NCBI GenBank assembly: GCA_964550025.1
Contig: CAZJYI010000023.1
Coordinates: forward strand, 1 to 64,000
DNA: 64,000 nucleotides
Source: CAZJYI01 sp964550025
GTDB taxonomy: Bacteria > Verrucomicrobiota > Kiritimatiellia > UBA8416 > CAYOBW01
Reading direction: 5' to 3'
Made by a program: the position numbers and the translations under genes. The notes beneath the pieces are model-generated. The model made no database searches. It had not been told where the DNA came from and worked only from the letters and a program-made list of their open reading frames with translations. Positions 52,423 through 61,847 of this stretch are shown here, piece after piece (the first letter of the stretch is position 1; each line of letters begins with the position of its first letter).

Positions 52423-54791
52423 GGCGTCCGCTCCGGGTTCTTCGCGTTGTCGTCAGTTCCGAGGAGCTGTCGCAGGATCGCGTTGTGTTGCTTCGGGTCG
52501 TGCGCATTGCCGAAGCGATTTCGCACGCGTTCCCACGCCGGCGTTCCGTAATGCTTGTGGCACGCCATGCACAGACCACGACGGTCCAGCTTGTTGCGGC
52601 TGCTCTTGTCCAGAGGCCCGACCGGCGGATTGTAGCTCATCGTCTGTGTCTGCCGGCCGTCCTCGGTCAACAGCACGCTGGGGTCGTGTTCGAAGGAGGT
52701 GGGTAGAATCTGGTCGACCGTGCGCTTGGCGCCCGGCACATCACCGGGCACGTGAACGTTGAGTTTCGCGAACCGGCCGCCGTCAATTCCGTAGCCCATC
52801 GATTTTGGATCGGTGTGGCAGCTCTCGCACGTGCGCGCTTCCTTGCGCACGGTGTGGGGCTGGGCCGGATTGATCGCCAACCCGGGCAATCCCTGGCTCG
52901 ACTCAAAATGCTGGTTGAGCACAACCGCCTTTCCGTCTTCGTCGAAGCAGGTCGCCAACACCTGGCAACCGGGTGTGCCGGGCGCGATCAGGTTGTCCTT
53001 GTTCTTCACGAGCATGGGGCACTCCCATCGCTCGAACGACCGCGCCTCCTTCACACGCCCCGGTGTCGAGACGGGAATCGAATAGCCGCGTGCGTCCCGT
53101 TTCTCCGCTCCCTTCAACCAGTCGCGCTGTGCCTTCTTGCCGCTGTAGTCAACCTTGAGATGACAGCCGTAGCACTGGGCCGCCCACGGCGCGTGACAGG
53201 CGTAGCACTCCATGGTCTTCGTGTGCGGAATGCGGTCCATGGCGACGCCGGCCTCGCCGTCGTTCCAGGCCTGCCCCTGGTTCAGGGTCTTCAGCAGCGG
53301 CACGACATGCTTGCGGCCATGCATGTCCTTGAGCGTCGCGATCCCGTCTTCCCGATACACGTTGCCTAAGGGGTTGCCGCGAGCCGTCAGCAGGTAGCTC
53401 ACGCCCGCCAGTTCGAGTGTCGCGCGCGGCGTGTCCGGATTCTGCACCAGGCAGTCCGCATGCCCGATGGGCAGTTCCCACGGGTACGCCTTGGTGGTGC
53501 CGTGGCAATCCGTGCATTCAATCTCCACGGCGTGATCCGTCGTGGGGTAGATGTTCCCGTCGCCGTGCATGTCGATGGACGTGTGGCAGTCCACGCACTC
53601 CATGCCTTTGGACCGATGCACATCGCACCCGACATGGATGTAGCGCTTGCCGTGTAGCTTGAGCTGCCCCACTCCGTTCGTGCCCCACGGCGAGTCGAAC
53701 GGGAATTCCATCATGCCGAGATAGCTCATCCCGATGCGTTTCCCGCGCGTATGACAACGGGTGCACATGACGCTGCCGATCGTCGTCGTGATCTGGTGCC
53801 GCAACGGTTTACGGATCTCATCTTGCGACAGCGTCTTGTCCGCCCCTTCGTAGTAGGCGTCGTTGCTGTACGGCACGTGGCAGGCGGAGCAGCCTGAGCC
53901 CCGGCGGTCCCCCCGCTGGTTCTTGCCCGCGCCCCAGACGTGACAGCGCGCACACTCCTTGCGGTAGTAGTCGACCATGATCGCCTTTGGCCGCCCCCAT
54001 CGCTCGCACGCCTCCTCGCTGCCCGGGATCTGCTTTGCGCCGGGACGGCGGTCGATGCGCTTCTTCTCAATCGCCTCGGCCACCCATTCGGCGTAGCGTG
54101 CCGTTCCCGACACGGGCACCGGGCCCAGCGGATCGTCGCAGTCAAAGTTGGCGTATGGCCGTTCGCCGATCGGGTAGAGGCCGTTGGCCGCAAGCGCGTT
54201 GTTGAGAATGCCCATCTGCGTCGCCATCAGCGAACGCTGGACGCGGTAGACGTGATAGCGTTGCCCGATCGGATCCGTCGCCATGCTCATCACGTCCACA
54301 ACCGACGGGTTCTTGCTGTGGCACTTGGCGCATCCGCGCCCTTTGCTGCACTCCCACAGGTCGGCTGGGTTCCGGATCAGCCCGGTGTGCGCCCCATCTC
54401 GGGTCGCCGCGTTGGCATCCCCTTCGTGACACACGACGCACCCTTTTCCCGGCCCTCCCATGTTCCGGATAAATGCCATCTTCGGATTAATGACGGCGAT
54501 GTCGCGATGGCAGGCCAGGCATCCCTGCTTCGCCACCGCCGCCTCGTCGGCCGAGGCGAACCTGGCCAGCCGTTCCCGTCTCCTTGCCAGGATCGCCTTG
54601 GCATCCAGCGACTGGCCGCACCCGCAGACCTTCGCCGTGTCGCCGGCGGATACAGTCAGGGATGTGCCGCATCTCGTGCAGGCCACGTCGAGTGGCCTGT
54701 CGCTTTCGGAATTGGCGGCGAAGCGCAGCGAGAGCAGCACGGTGCAGGAGAGAACAGCAAGAGAGATGAATCGTCGGGTTTCGCTAGTCAT
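52419..54791 (-). CDS. Periplasmic dodecaheme c-type cytochrome
   Basis: The 790-residue product has a signal peptide (about 8-27) and twelve CxxCH motifs: CLACH, CVVCH, CAKCH, CARCH, CSACH, CTRCH, CVDCH, CTDCH, CYACH, CYGCH, CESCH and CMACH. An N-terminal CTRC / CGCG pair before the first haem looks like a zinc ribbon. The protein is an electron carrier or terminal reductase in anaerobic respiration; no known substrate motif is recognised. It is followed by a membrane cytochrome b/c, a pairing typical of quinol-fed periplasmic reductases. Confidence 0.88.
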   Translation of the reverse strand: MTSETRRFISLAVLSCTVLLSLRFAANSESDRPLDVACTRCGTSLTVSAGDTAKVCGCGQSLDAKAILARRRERLARFASADEAAVAKQGCLACHRDIAVINPKMAFIRNMGGPGKGCVVCHEGDANAATRDGAHTGLIRNPADLWECSKGRGCAKCHSKNPSVVDVMSMATDPIGQRYHVYRVQRSLMATQMGILNNALAANGLYPIGERPYANFDCDDPLGPVPVSGTARYAEWVAEAIEKKRIDRRPGAKQIPGSEEACERWGRPKAIMVDYYRKECARCHVWGAGKNQRGDRRGSGCSACHVPYSNDAYYEGADKTLSQDEIRKPLRHQITTTIGSVMCTRCHTRGKRIGMSYLGMMEFPFDSPWGTNGVGQLKLHGKRYIHVGCDVHRSKGMECVDCHTSIDMHGDGNIYPTTDHAVEIECTDCHGTTKAYPWELPIGHADCLVQNPDTPRATLELAGVSYLLTARGNPLGNVYREDGIATLKDMHGRKHVVPLLKTLNQGQAWNDGEAGVAMDRIPHTKTMECYACHAPWAAQCYGCHLKVDYSGKKAQRDWLKGAEKRDARGYSIPVSTPGRVKEARSFERWECPMLVKNKDNLIAPGTPGCQVLATCFDEDGKAVVLNQHFESSQGLPGLAINPAQPHTVRKEARTCESCHTDPKSMGYGIDGGRFAKLNVHVPGDVPGAKRTVDQILPTSFEHDPSVLLTEDGRQTQTMSYNPPVGPLDKSSRNKLDRRGLCMACHKHYGTPAWERVRNRFGNAHDPKQHNAILRQLLGTDDNAKNPERTP

Positions 54792-55055
54792 GGCGTGGCC
54801 GCAATCCCTTCAACTGACTGGTGCAAGGGTACGCGCGGTGTGGAAGATCGTCAAGGGCGGCTGCTCGCCCCGCGGATGAACGGCGAGGGGGACGAGTGCG
54901 AGTAGGATGGACGACGGGATGACTGGATCCACCAGGTTCGCGTGCCTTTCTCGCGCTCAGAGGCGGAGGAAGCATAGCCGCTTTGCACTGCAGTTTGTAA
55001 TGGATTCCCACGCTTGAATGGGTGAGAATGGTACCTCATTTGGGAGGGATACGTG

Positions 55056-55607
55056 ATGCAATGTCCGGTATGCAAGACGCAACGATGCGAGATGGTTGAC
55101 TTGACTGAGAACCTGAAGGCCGCGGCGTGTCCCGAGTGCGGCGGGCACTGGATATCGCACGCGAACTATGCCGCCTGGCTGGAGCGACACGGCGAGACGC
55201 TGCCCGAGAAGGAGTTCTCTGAGATCACCTTCGACGTGGACGACGTGGCTGAAGCCAAGATTTGCCCGGACTGCGGCAAGATCCTCCTGAAGTACAAGGT
55301 CGGCCACGGACTGGATTTCTTTGTCGACCATTGCTCGGGCTGCGGCGGGATCTGGCTCGATCGCAACGAGTGGGCCGCACTCCAGGAGAAGAACCTGCAC
55401 GACGAGCTGCACAAGGTCTTCTCCACGTCGTGGCAAAGCCAGGTGCGCGGCGAGCAGATGCAGAGCCGCCTCGACCAGGCCTATGCGAACCGCTTTGGTT
55501 CGGATGACTACGAACGGGCAAAGGAGGTCAGGCAGTGGCTGCAGGACCACCCGCAGAAACAGGCCCTGACGGCGTTCATCCTGGATGAGAATCCGTATGC
55601 GGTGTAG
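55056..55607 (+). CDS. TFIIB-type zinc-ribbon protein
   Basis: The 183-residue product has two zinc ribbons, CPVCKTQRC with CPECGGHW and CPDCG with CSGCGGIWLDRNEW, the latter being the zf-TFIIB family signature. The C-terminal 70 residues are helical. A GTG one codon upstream (55053) is an alternative start; GGGAGG lies just ahead. The function of this family is unknown, possibly protein-protein contacts. Followed by the 55630-55730 repeat. Confidence 0.8.
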   Translation: MQCPVCKTQRCEMVDLTENLKAAACPECGGHWISHANYAAWLERHGETLPEKEFSEITFDVDDVAEAKICPDCGKILLKYKVGHGLDFFVDHCSGCGGIWLDRNEWAALQEKNLHDELHKVFSTSWQSQVRGEQMQSRLDQAYANRFGSDDYERAKEVRQWLQDHPQKQALTAFILDENPYAV

Positions 55608-55630
55608 GTAAGGCCTCGACCTCTGCTACG

Positions 55631-55730
55631 GAAGAAGGGGAGAGATGGGCGTGTACGAGTATGTGTAAGAGTACGTGGGGCGAAACCTGCGCCTCTCCAG
55701 TGCCCGTACTCGTACACGCGAATCTCTTCT
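55631..55730. repeat. Word-repeat array with long inverted arms (GTACGAGTA)
   Basis: Left arm AGAGATGGGCGTGTACGAGT continues to A; the right arm is its imperfect complement. CGTGTACGAGTA (55650-55661) and TACTCGTACACG (55707-55718) are a perfect 12-bp inverted repeat; extended arms match at about 20 of 23 positions around a 45-nt centre that contains further GTAC words. Lies between the zinc-ribbon gene and the DUF2330 gene. Confidence 0.8.
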
Positions 55731-55770
55731 ATCGTGACGGCGGGGCAGACTGGGAACGAGAGGTATCCGA

Positions 55771-56718
55771 ATGAAAACAACGCCCGTGACAGTGGCGATT
55801 CTGGTCTTGGCCGTCTCCGCGCCGGCGGACATGGGCTCGATCCCCTTCAACCCCAAAGCCAGAGTGCTCGAGCCCAATCAGCGGGCGCTGATTGCCTGCA
55901 ACGGCAAGGAGCAGATCACCATCCTGTCGACCGACCTGAAGGCTGACCGGGAAACCAAGGTGCTGGAGATCATGCCGTTTCCGTCGGAGCCGACGATCAA
56001 GAAGGCGGATGTCGAGGTCTTCAAGAAGGCCACGGATCTTATCAACAAGAAGCTGCCCAGGGTGTGGAGGTGGTCCGACGGGGATTCCCTTTCAATTGGT
56101 GATGCCCATTTCGGTGACGACTCCGCGCCGCCCGCCGGGCGCGTGACGTTCCACGAGCGCATCGGCGCGCACGACGTCTCGACGACGCACGTGGAGCGCC
56201 CGGAAGGCTTTGTCAAGTGGGCCAAGGACTACCTGAAGGCGCAGGGCGTCGACACGCCAACGATTCCCGCCTCGCTCGAAGCGGTCATACGGGACTACAT
56301 TCGCGAGAACTTCAGGTGGTTCGTCTTCGACGTCGTGTCACTCTCCGAGAAGCCCGTCACGAAAGAGGCCATTCAGTTCCGGTTCAAGACCACGTTCATG
56401 TTCTACCCGATGCGAATAACGCGCGCCGAGCACGGCGACACAACCGTTCGCCTGCTCGTCTTGAGTCCGCGCCTGTTCGAGGAGCGGCACTGCCTTGGAT
56501 TTCCGCGGAAGAAGATCCGGCTCGTCCATCGCCCCGTGTTCTTCACGGGTGCGGAGGTCGCGGGGCTGAGCGAGGACATCTTCAACATGCTGGGCCAGCC
56601 GCAGAACATCCAGGTCCGTAACTGGGAGATCACGGGGCGGCTGGACAGCTTCGAAGACGACCTGATCATGGGGGACCCCAGGAAGTTCATCAAACATCTG
56701 CGGAAGCAGGATCCCTGA
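55771..56718 (+). CDS. Secreted DUF2330-like protein
   Basis: The product is 315 residues with a short signal peptide (VTVAILVLAVSAPA). The mature start DMGSIPFNPKARVLEPNQRA, with a block ILSTDLKA and a later VEVFKKATDLIN, corresponds to the DUF2330 family of secreted proteins, whose function is unknown. The sequence is largely beta-rich. It follows the GTACGAGTA repeat at 40 nt. Ribosome site GAGAGG. Confidence 0.75.
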   Translation: MKTTPVTVAILVLAVSAPADMGSIPFNPKARVLEPNQRALIACNGKEQITILSTDLKADRETKVLEIMPFPSEPTIKKADVEVFKKATDLINKKLPRVWRWSDGDSLSIGDAHFGDDSAPPAGRVTFHERIGAHDVSTTHVERPEGFVKWAKDYLKAQGVDTPTIPASLEAVIRDYIRENFRWFVFDVVSLSEKPVTKEAIQFRFKTTFMFYPMRITRAEHGDTTVRLLVLSPRLFEERHCLGFPRKKIRLVHRPVFFTGAEVAGLSEDIFNMLGQPQNIQVRNWEITGRLDSFEDDLIMGDPRKFIKHLRKQDP

Positions 56719-56855
56719 CGAGGCCGGATGCGTTTCTGTCACAGCGGCATGTGCCGTTACCACCTGGTCTTTGCGCCGTCACTGAAGCAAACTGTCCCCG
56801 AGCTTGAAACGTCGACCCGGTTGACGTATCATAGCTCTAGAGAGAAAGGAAACGG

Positions 56856-57167
56856 ATGGACGCCTTTGTGCGGATAAAGCGTCTTGTGATCGCGCGCAAT
56901 GTGTTGTTTACGGAGAAGGCGGAGCGCGAGATGGCGGCGGAGTTCTTGACGCCGGAATTGGTGTACGAGTCAATCCTGAACGCCCCGTCCATCTTCAAGA
57001 CCCTGCGCTCTCGGAACCCGCGTACGAAGAAGGCGGAAAGGCTCTACGTGATCAAGGGACTGACGTATGATGGACTTGACGTGTACACGAAGGGCAAGAT
57101 TCTGACCAGGGAAGGAGTCGATGTTTTCTATGTCCTCATCTCTTCCAAGAGAAGCACAGATGTCTGA
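56856..57167 (+). CDS. DUF4258-like putative toxin
   Basis: The 103-residue product has FTEKAEREMAAEFLTPELV in the first helix region and a C-terminal beta part (YVIKGLTYDGLDVYTKG, VDVFYVLISSK). It resembles small BrnT/DUF4258-like toxins in size and layout, and pairs with a YgiT-type zinc-finger gene overlapping by 8 nt, the usual partner. AGAGAAAGGA lies just upstream of the ATG. Identification rests partly on context. Confidence 0.6.
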   Translation: MDAFVRIKRLVIARNVLFTEKAEREMAAEFLTPELVYESILNAPSIFKTLRSRNPRTKKAERLYVIKGLTYDGLDVYTKGKILTREGVDVFYVLISSKRSTDV

Positions 57168-57363
57168 GCCTTTGCCTTGCCCAGAATGCGGTGCGATCCA
57201 GATGGTTCGCGTTGTTGAGAACTGTCGGTTGGATAGTGGCATCTCAGTGAAGCGCCTCCAGCATCTCAAGTGCCGGGCTTGCGGCGCGCGCTTCTTTGAC
57301 GATGAGGCAGTGCACCGCATCCAGGCCGAGCGCGCGAAGCGACAGGTGGTACACATGGTCTGA
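57160..57363 (+). CDS. YgiT-type zinc-finger antitoxin
   Basis: The product is 67 residues with zinc ribbon CPECG and CRACG (family: MqsA N-terminal / YgiT). The C-terminal HTH found in MqsA is lacking, so it is a short form. It starts at ATG 57160, overlapping the toxin stop by 8 nt. The ORF extends upstream into the toxin frame region, but MSEPLPCPECG is the family start. It probably binds the upstream protein. Confidence 0.7.
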   Translation: MSEPLPCPECGAIQMVRVVENCRLDSGISVKRLQHLKCRACGARFFDDEAVHRIQAERAKRQVVHMV

Positions 57364-57399
57364 TCAGGGCGCTCGAAGCAACGGCAGTTTCGGAGAGGA

Positions 57400-58233
57400 A
57401 TGCAGACGAAACGATACATGAGTCGCCGAGCCCTGCTTCGGCTTCTCGTCTACTCCACTCCACTTGCCTGCCTCGGTGACGCGTTGTGGGTTGAGCCTTC
57501 GTGGCTGCGGGTGAAGCGCCTGACGCTAGGCGAATCACCCTCGCTCAGGTTGCTGCACTTTACGGACCTGCACTACAAGGGTGATGCGGCGTTCCTCGAA
57601 AAGGTCGTGCGCAAGATCAATGCGCTTGCCCCCTCCTTTGCCTGTTTCACCGGCGACATTGTAGAGAACACGAAGTACCTCGACCGAGCACTCGACATTC
57701 TCGCGGGCATCGAGTGCCCGCTCTATGGGGTGCCCGGCAACCACGAACATTGGTGCGGCGCTTCCGACAATGTGATCCGCGACTGCTTCAGGTCGACGGG
57801 TGGCGACTGGCTCCACGATCGGAGTGCGATGGCGGCCGACGGTCGTTGCCGCATAGACGGCAAGTCGGGAGCCTATATCAGTACTCGGGGGCATGCTCTG
57901 CGGAACTCCATGCCGGGCGAACATCTTGCCGCCGCCCCAGCGGAGCGGGATTCGCTTGCCGCTGAGATGCGCATCCTCCTGACGCACCACCCGGCTCACG
58001 CCAACTCGTTGACCAATGAGAAGTACGACCTCATTCTGGCGGGCCACTCTCACGGCGGCCAGGTTCGCCTTCCGTTCGTCGGGGCGCTGATCGTCCCCTA
58101 CGGTGTCGACGGATACGAGGCCGGGCTCTACGACACCCCCGCAGGTCCCCTGCACGTCAGCGTGGGGATAGGGACGTTCTTCCTGCCGATTCGATTCCTG
58201 TGCCGGCCGGAGCTCGTCGTCATTGACATGTGA
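57400..58233 (+). CDS. Calcineurin-like metallophosphoesterase
   Basis: The 277-residue product has a Tat-like N-terminus (SRRALLRLLVYSTPLA). The metal-binding motifs are DLHYKG, GDIVEN, GNHEHW and GHSHGGQ in order, i.e. the full dinuclear site. It resembles YkuE-type enzymes acting on phosphodiester substrates at the membrane (UDP-lipid or similar). It starts 36 nt after the YgiT gene but is not obviously part of the toxin-antitoxin unit. Confidence 0.85.
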   Translation: MQTKRYMSRRALLRLLVYSTPLACLGDALWVEPSWLRVKRLTLGESPSLRLLHFTDLHYKGDAAFLEKVVRKINALAPSFACFTGDIVENTKYLDRALDILAGIECPLYGVPGNHEHWCGASDNVIRDCFRSTGGDWLHDRSAMAADGRCRIDGKSGAYISTRGHALRNSMPGEHLAAAPAERDSLAAEMRILLTHHPAHANSLTNEKYDLILAGHSHGGQVRLPFVGALIVPYGVDGYEAGLYDTPAGPLHVSVGIGTFFLPIRFLCRPELVVIDM

Positions 58234-58426
58234 ACCTGGAAGCGGAGACAAGGAGGTCGCCCATGAGATACCGACTGGTCGGCGCGGGGATCTGGGTGTT
58301 GAGGAGGGAGGCACGGTGAGTATCCTCCGCCGGTCGCTACGCGTGGTCCTTGCGCCGATACTTGCCCTCCGACAATGATTGAAACGCGGCTCCACCCGTG
58401 GCATGATTTCATTTGGAGGTGAGAAG

Positions 58427-58630
58427 ATGGTAACGGTGCACCCTCAGTATGTTGTGGATGAAGAGCAGCATCCGAAGGCTGTTCTCTTGCCCCTTGAGGA
58501 ATGGGAACGAGTTGTCGAGGAGCTTGAGGAGCTTGACGACATCCGCGCCTACGACGCTGCCAAAGCGGATTCGCAGGATGCCATCCCATTTGAGCAGGCC
58601 GTGCGGGAGATTCGAGAGGTATGCCGATAG
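58427..58630 (+). CDS. Orphan antitoxin-like protein
   Basis: The 67-residue product, MVTVHPQYVVDEEQHPKAVL with the block LPLEEWERVVEELEELDD, is of the Phd/RelB-like kind that carries a toxin-binding acidic helix. GGAGGT is 6 nt upstream of the ATG. No toxin gene follows: the next gene is on the other strand. It is either a free-standing antitoxin or a remnant. Small and recognised only by pattern. Confidence 0.6.
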   Translation: MVTVHPQYVVDEEQHPKAVLLPLEEWERVVEELEELDDIRAYDAAKADSQDAIPFEQAVREIREVCR

Positions 58631-58712
58631 CGCGCGTCGTCCGCGTTAATACTCCCTTCGGAGGCCTGTACCCCTTACACCGGTTGGCGTGGAAGACGCT
58701 TCGCGTCTTCCC

Positions 58713-59561
58713 TCACCCCTTCACCGCCCCCGTCGTAATCCCGCTGACGAACTGCTTCTGGAAGACGATGAAGGCGATGACGAGGGGCAGGGTGATCAGG
58801 AAGCAGCCGGCCATGAGCATGCCGTACGGCGTCTGCGTTTCGCCCTGCAGCAGGTAAATCAACAGCGGCATGGTCTGCATGTTCTCGGTGCGCAGCATGA
58901 TGAAGGCCCACATCAGGTTGTTCCACGAGTACATCAGCCGCAGGATGAAGAGCGCCGAGAGTGCCGGGCGGATGATGGGAAGGACGACGCGCCAGTAGAT
59001 GCCGATCTCGCGGCAGCCGTCGACGCGGGCGGCGTCAAGCAGGTCGTCGGGCACATTGGCCTTGATGTATTGCCGCATCCAGAAAATGCCGAAGGCGTTG
59101 GCGGCGCCGGGGATGATCAGCGCCCAATACGTGTTCACGAAGCCGAGGCGCACCATGATCACGAACGACGGGATTAGCATCACCGCCCCCGGTAGCATCA
59201 TGGTACCGATGACAAAGGCGAACAGCTTGTCGCGCCCCGGGGCGTTGGGGAACTTGGCGAAGGCATAGCCGGCCATTGAGCACAGCAACACGGCCAGCGT
59301 GCAGTGCCCGATGGCGATGATCGTCGAGTTCGCAAAGGCCCGCAGGATGTTCGTTTCGCGGTAGACGTCCACGAAGTTCTCGAACCGCAGTGATTTCGGG
59401 ATGAGCTGCGGCGGGATTTGGAAGATCTGGTCCTGCGACTTGAAGGCCGAGATCGCCAGCCAGTAGAACGGAAAGACGAACACGATCGCCAGGGCGGCGA
59501 GGAGAACGTATGTCAGGGTCCGCCTGACCTTCTCCTTCTGACGTGGGTTCAGCTGCGGCAA
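58713..59561 (-). CDS. Sugar ABC transporter permease (MalG type)
   Basis: The 282-residue product has six helices with the EAA loop AARVDGCREIGIYWRVVLP and a typical start region (TLTYVLLAALAIVFVFPFYW). I chose TTG at 59561: AAGGAG lies 7 nt upstream and the only longer ATG form would run back into the malF-like gene. It ends near the orphan antitoxin gene on the other strand. No ATPase gene is in the window, so a shared MsmX/UgpC-type ATPase must serve it (inference). Confidence 0.9.
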   Translation of the reverse strand: MPQLNPRQKEKVRRTLTYVLLAALAIVFVFPFYWLAISAFKSQDQIFQIPPQLIPKSLRFENFVDVYRETNILRAFANSTIIAIGHCTLAVLLCSMAGYAFAKFPNAPGRDKLFAFVIGTMMLPGAVMLIPSFVIMVRLGFVNTYWALIIPGAANAFGIFWMRQYIKANVPDDLLDAARVDGCREIGIYWRVVLPIIRPALSALFILRLMYSWNNLMWAFIMLRTENMQTMPLLIYLLQGETQTPYGMLMAGCFLITLPLVIAFIVFQKQFVSGITTGAVKG

Positions 59562-59565
59562 CGTT

Positions 59566-60456
59566 CTACTCCTTGTTTCTCGCGCGGCGCAGGATGGCCT
59601 GCGAAACGATGAAGACACAGATGGCCACGGCGTAGGCCACGCACGACGCGTACCCGAACTTGTAGTCGGAGAACGACGTGTTGAAGAGGTAGAGCCCGAA
59701 GGTCGTCGAAGACGTGCCCGGTCCGCCCCGCGTCAGGACGAAGACCTCGTCGAACATGTACACCGTGCCGATAATCGACATGATCGTGCAGAAGGTGAAG
59801 ATCGGCCGCATGAGGGGGAGCGTGATGTGCCACATCTTCTGGAGCGTGCCGGCGCCGTCGATCGTGGCGGCCTCGTAGTACTCGTCGGAGATGCCCTGCA
59901 GGCCGGCCAGCATCAGCAGCATGTTGTAGCCCGTCCAGCGCCAGAACAGGAGCAGGGCGACGGATGCCTTGGACCAGTCCTCGCTGACGAGCCACGGCAC
60001 TTTCTCCAGACCCGCTTTTGTCAATAGGTGGTTCAGGAAGCCCGAGTCTACGCCATAGAGCAGACTGAAGACGACGGCGATCGCCACCATCGGCGTGACC
60101 GACGGCAGGAAGAAGGCGGCGCGGAACAACCCGCGCAGCTTGATCCAGCCCGAATTCAGCATCAGGGCGAAGAGAAAAGCGCAGATCAGCATGGGCGGGA
60201 CATACATGATGCCGATGACCAGCGTGTTCCAGAGCGCCGTGAGCAGGATGTCGTCGCCCAGCATCGTGTAGACGTTGCTCAGACCGACCCATTTCAACTC
60301 GGTCAGCCCGTCCCACTTCGTGAAGCTCAGGTAGAGCGAGAAGAGCAGCGGGTAGAGACCGAACACGGCGAAAAGAACGAAGAAGGGCGAGATGAAGAAG
60401 TAGAACGCCGCGTTGCGCCTGATTTCCTTCCACTGTCCGCCACGGCGTGTCTTCAT
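59566..60456 (-). CDS. Sugar ABC transporter permease (MalF type)
   Basis: The 296-residue product has six helices; start FYFFISPFFVLFAVFGLYP is typical for MalF/UgpA, with the EAA loop EAATIDGAGTLQKMWHITLP. The ATG at 60456 overlaps the stop of the binding-protein gene (ATGA) and has AAAGGG upstream. The gene ends 4 nt before the TTG start of the MalG-type gene. Confidence 0.9.
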   Translation of the reverse strand: MKTRRGGQWKEIRRNAAFYFFISPFFVLFAVFGLYPLLFSLYLSFTKWDGLTELKWVGLSNVYTMLGDDILLTALWNTLVIGIMYVPPMLICAFLFALMLNSGWIKLRGLFRAAFFLPSVTPMVAIAVVFSLLYGVDSGFLNHLLTKAGLEKVPWLVSEDWSKASVALLLFWRWTGYNMLLMLAGLQGISDEYYEAATIDGAGTLQKMWHITLPLMRPIFTFCTIMSIIGTVYMFDEVFVLTRGGPGTSSTTFGLYLFNTSFSDYKFGYASCVAYAVAICVFIVSQAILRRARNKE

Positions 60457-61847
60457 GGCGAATTCCCTTTCATGCTCAGCGAGGAAGGCGAGAGTTCGAG
60501 CCCGATGCGGCGTTTCATGCGCTTCTCGACGCCGGCCAGGAAGTCCTCCGGTGACTCGTCCGTGTCGGCCCACGCGCTCAGCGCCTGCCCCAGGTAGCGA
60601 TAGGCCTCGTTCCAGTACCGCGTCCGGTTGAGATGGGGGATCTTGTCGATTTCGGTGGCGAACAGCCGCCGCACTTTCTGCCCGCCGTAGAACGGGTCCG
60701 GTTCGTCGAAGAACGGATCGTCAAACGTGCTCATCAGGCTGGGGAACAGGTCGAACTTCCGGTACTGCTCGAGCTGTCCCTCCTTGGTGCACAGGGCGTA
60801 CTCGACAAAGGCCCACGCTTCCGGCTTCTTCGGGCACTGGTCGGGGATGACCAGCACCGATCCCCCCAGGTTGCTCACCCGCGGTCCGCCCGGCTCCAGG
60901 GCCGGCAGGCGGAACACGCGCCAGCCTCCCGCCGTCTTCGGCGCCGAGTTCCGGATTGTACCGCCGAACCATACGGCGATGGGATACGTGGCCACCGTGT
61001 CGTTCTGGAATGAAGCCAGTTGCTCCGGCGAGAAGAACGGCACGTTCGAGCCGATCCCCGAGCGCAGGAGCTTCCGTATGAGCCGCAGCACCTGCAGCGA
61101 CTGCGCCGAGTTGACCGCGATCCGCCCCTCGTCGTCGAAGATCTGTCCGCCGTTCTGCTGGAGGAGCATCTCGAAAAGGCGGGCCATGTCGCTGCTGGTC
61201 GGCATGTGGAACATCTTCGTCTTGCCGCCGGATTCGGACACGATATGCTTGCCGGCCTCGATGTAGTCGTCCCAGGTCTCTATCGCGTCCGGATCGATTC
61301 CGTATTGGTCGAAAATGTGCTTCTTGTAGAAGACGGCACAGGGGCCCATGTCCCACGGGATGGCGTAGAGCCGGCCGTCAACCAGGCAGTTCTTCCAGAA
61401 CGACGGCGCGAACTGTTCGCGGTACTTTCCCCCGACCTCGGTCAGGTCCGTCAGCCGGTATGAGGCGGCGTAGCGCGGCGCTTCCAGGTTCTGGAACTGC
61501 ATCACGTCGGGGCCGCCGGTCCGCGCGCACAGCGAGAGGAAGAACCGGGTCTGCATATTCGCGCCGGTCATGTTCACGAAGACATCGATATTCGGGTAAC
61601 GGCGGTTGAACCCCGGCACGACGGCCTTGAGGCTGGCAGCCGCGATGTTCCAACTCCAGACCTCGATGTCGTTGGTCCGCGATGCCGTGTCCGCGATCTC
61701 GGACGGGGACAGGGCCGCTTCGCTGTCCGCTCGCGGCGGTGTTGCCAGCAGGCGCGTGGCCAACCAGACGATGGGGGCAGCCAGTGCAACGGCAATGGCC
61801 CAGATCAGAAGAGCGCGCCAGCGATGTTGTCCGGATTCCGGGTCCAT
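60453..61847 (-). CDS. Sugar ABC transporter substrate-binding protein (SBP family 1)
   Basis: The product is 464 residues. In place of a lipobox it has a single N-terminal membrane anchor (about 15-36, LLIWAIAVALAAPIVWLA). The mature part is an SBP_bac_1 fold: IEVWSWNIAAASLKAVVPGF, LYAIPWDMGPCAVFYKK and TWDDYIEAGKHI. It is expected to bind a sugar or oligosaccharide and pass it to the adjacent MalF/MalG permeases. ATG at 61847 is chosen; two earlier in-frame ATGs (61889, 61886) lack ribosome sites. Confidence 0.88.
   Translation of the reverse strand: MDPESGQHRWRALLIWAIAVALAAPIVWLATRLLATPPRADSEAALSPSEIADTASRTNDIEVWSWNIAAASLKAVVPGFNRRYPNIDVFVNMTGANMQTRFFLSLCARTGGPDVMQFQNLEAPRYAASYRLTDLTEVGGKYREQFAPSFWKNCLVDGRLYAIPWDMGPCAVFYKKHIFDQYGIDPDAIETWDDYIEAGKHIVSESGGKTKMFHMPTSSDMARLFEMLLQQNGGQIFDDEGRIAVNSAQSLQVLRLIRKLLRSGIGSNVPFFSPEQLASFQNDTVATYPIAVWFGGTIRNSAPKTAGGWRVFRLPALEPGGPRVSNLGGSVLVIPDQCPKKPEAWAFVEYALCTKEGQLEQYRKFDLFPSLMSTFDDPFFDEPDPFYGGQKVRRLFATEIDKIPHLNRTRYWNEAYRYLGQALSAWADTDESPEDFLAGVEKRMKRRIGLELSPSSLSMKGNSP

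Noticed and set aside
56856..57167. MqsR toxin
   Set aside because: Size and YgiT partner fit, but the sequence does not show the MqsR pattern; DUF4258-like is the safer call.
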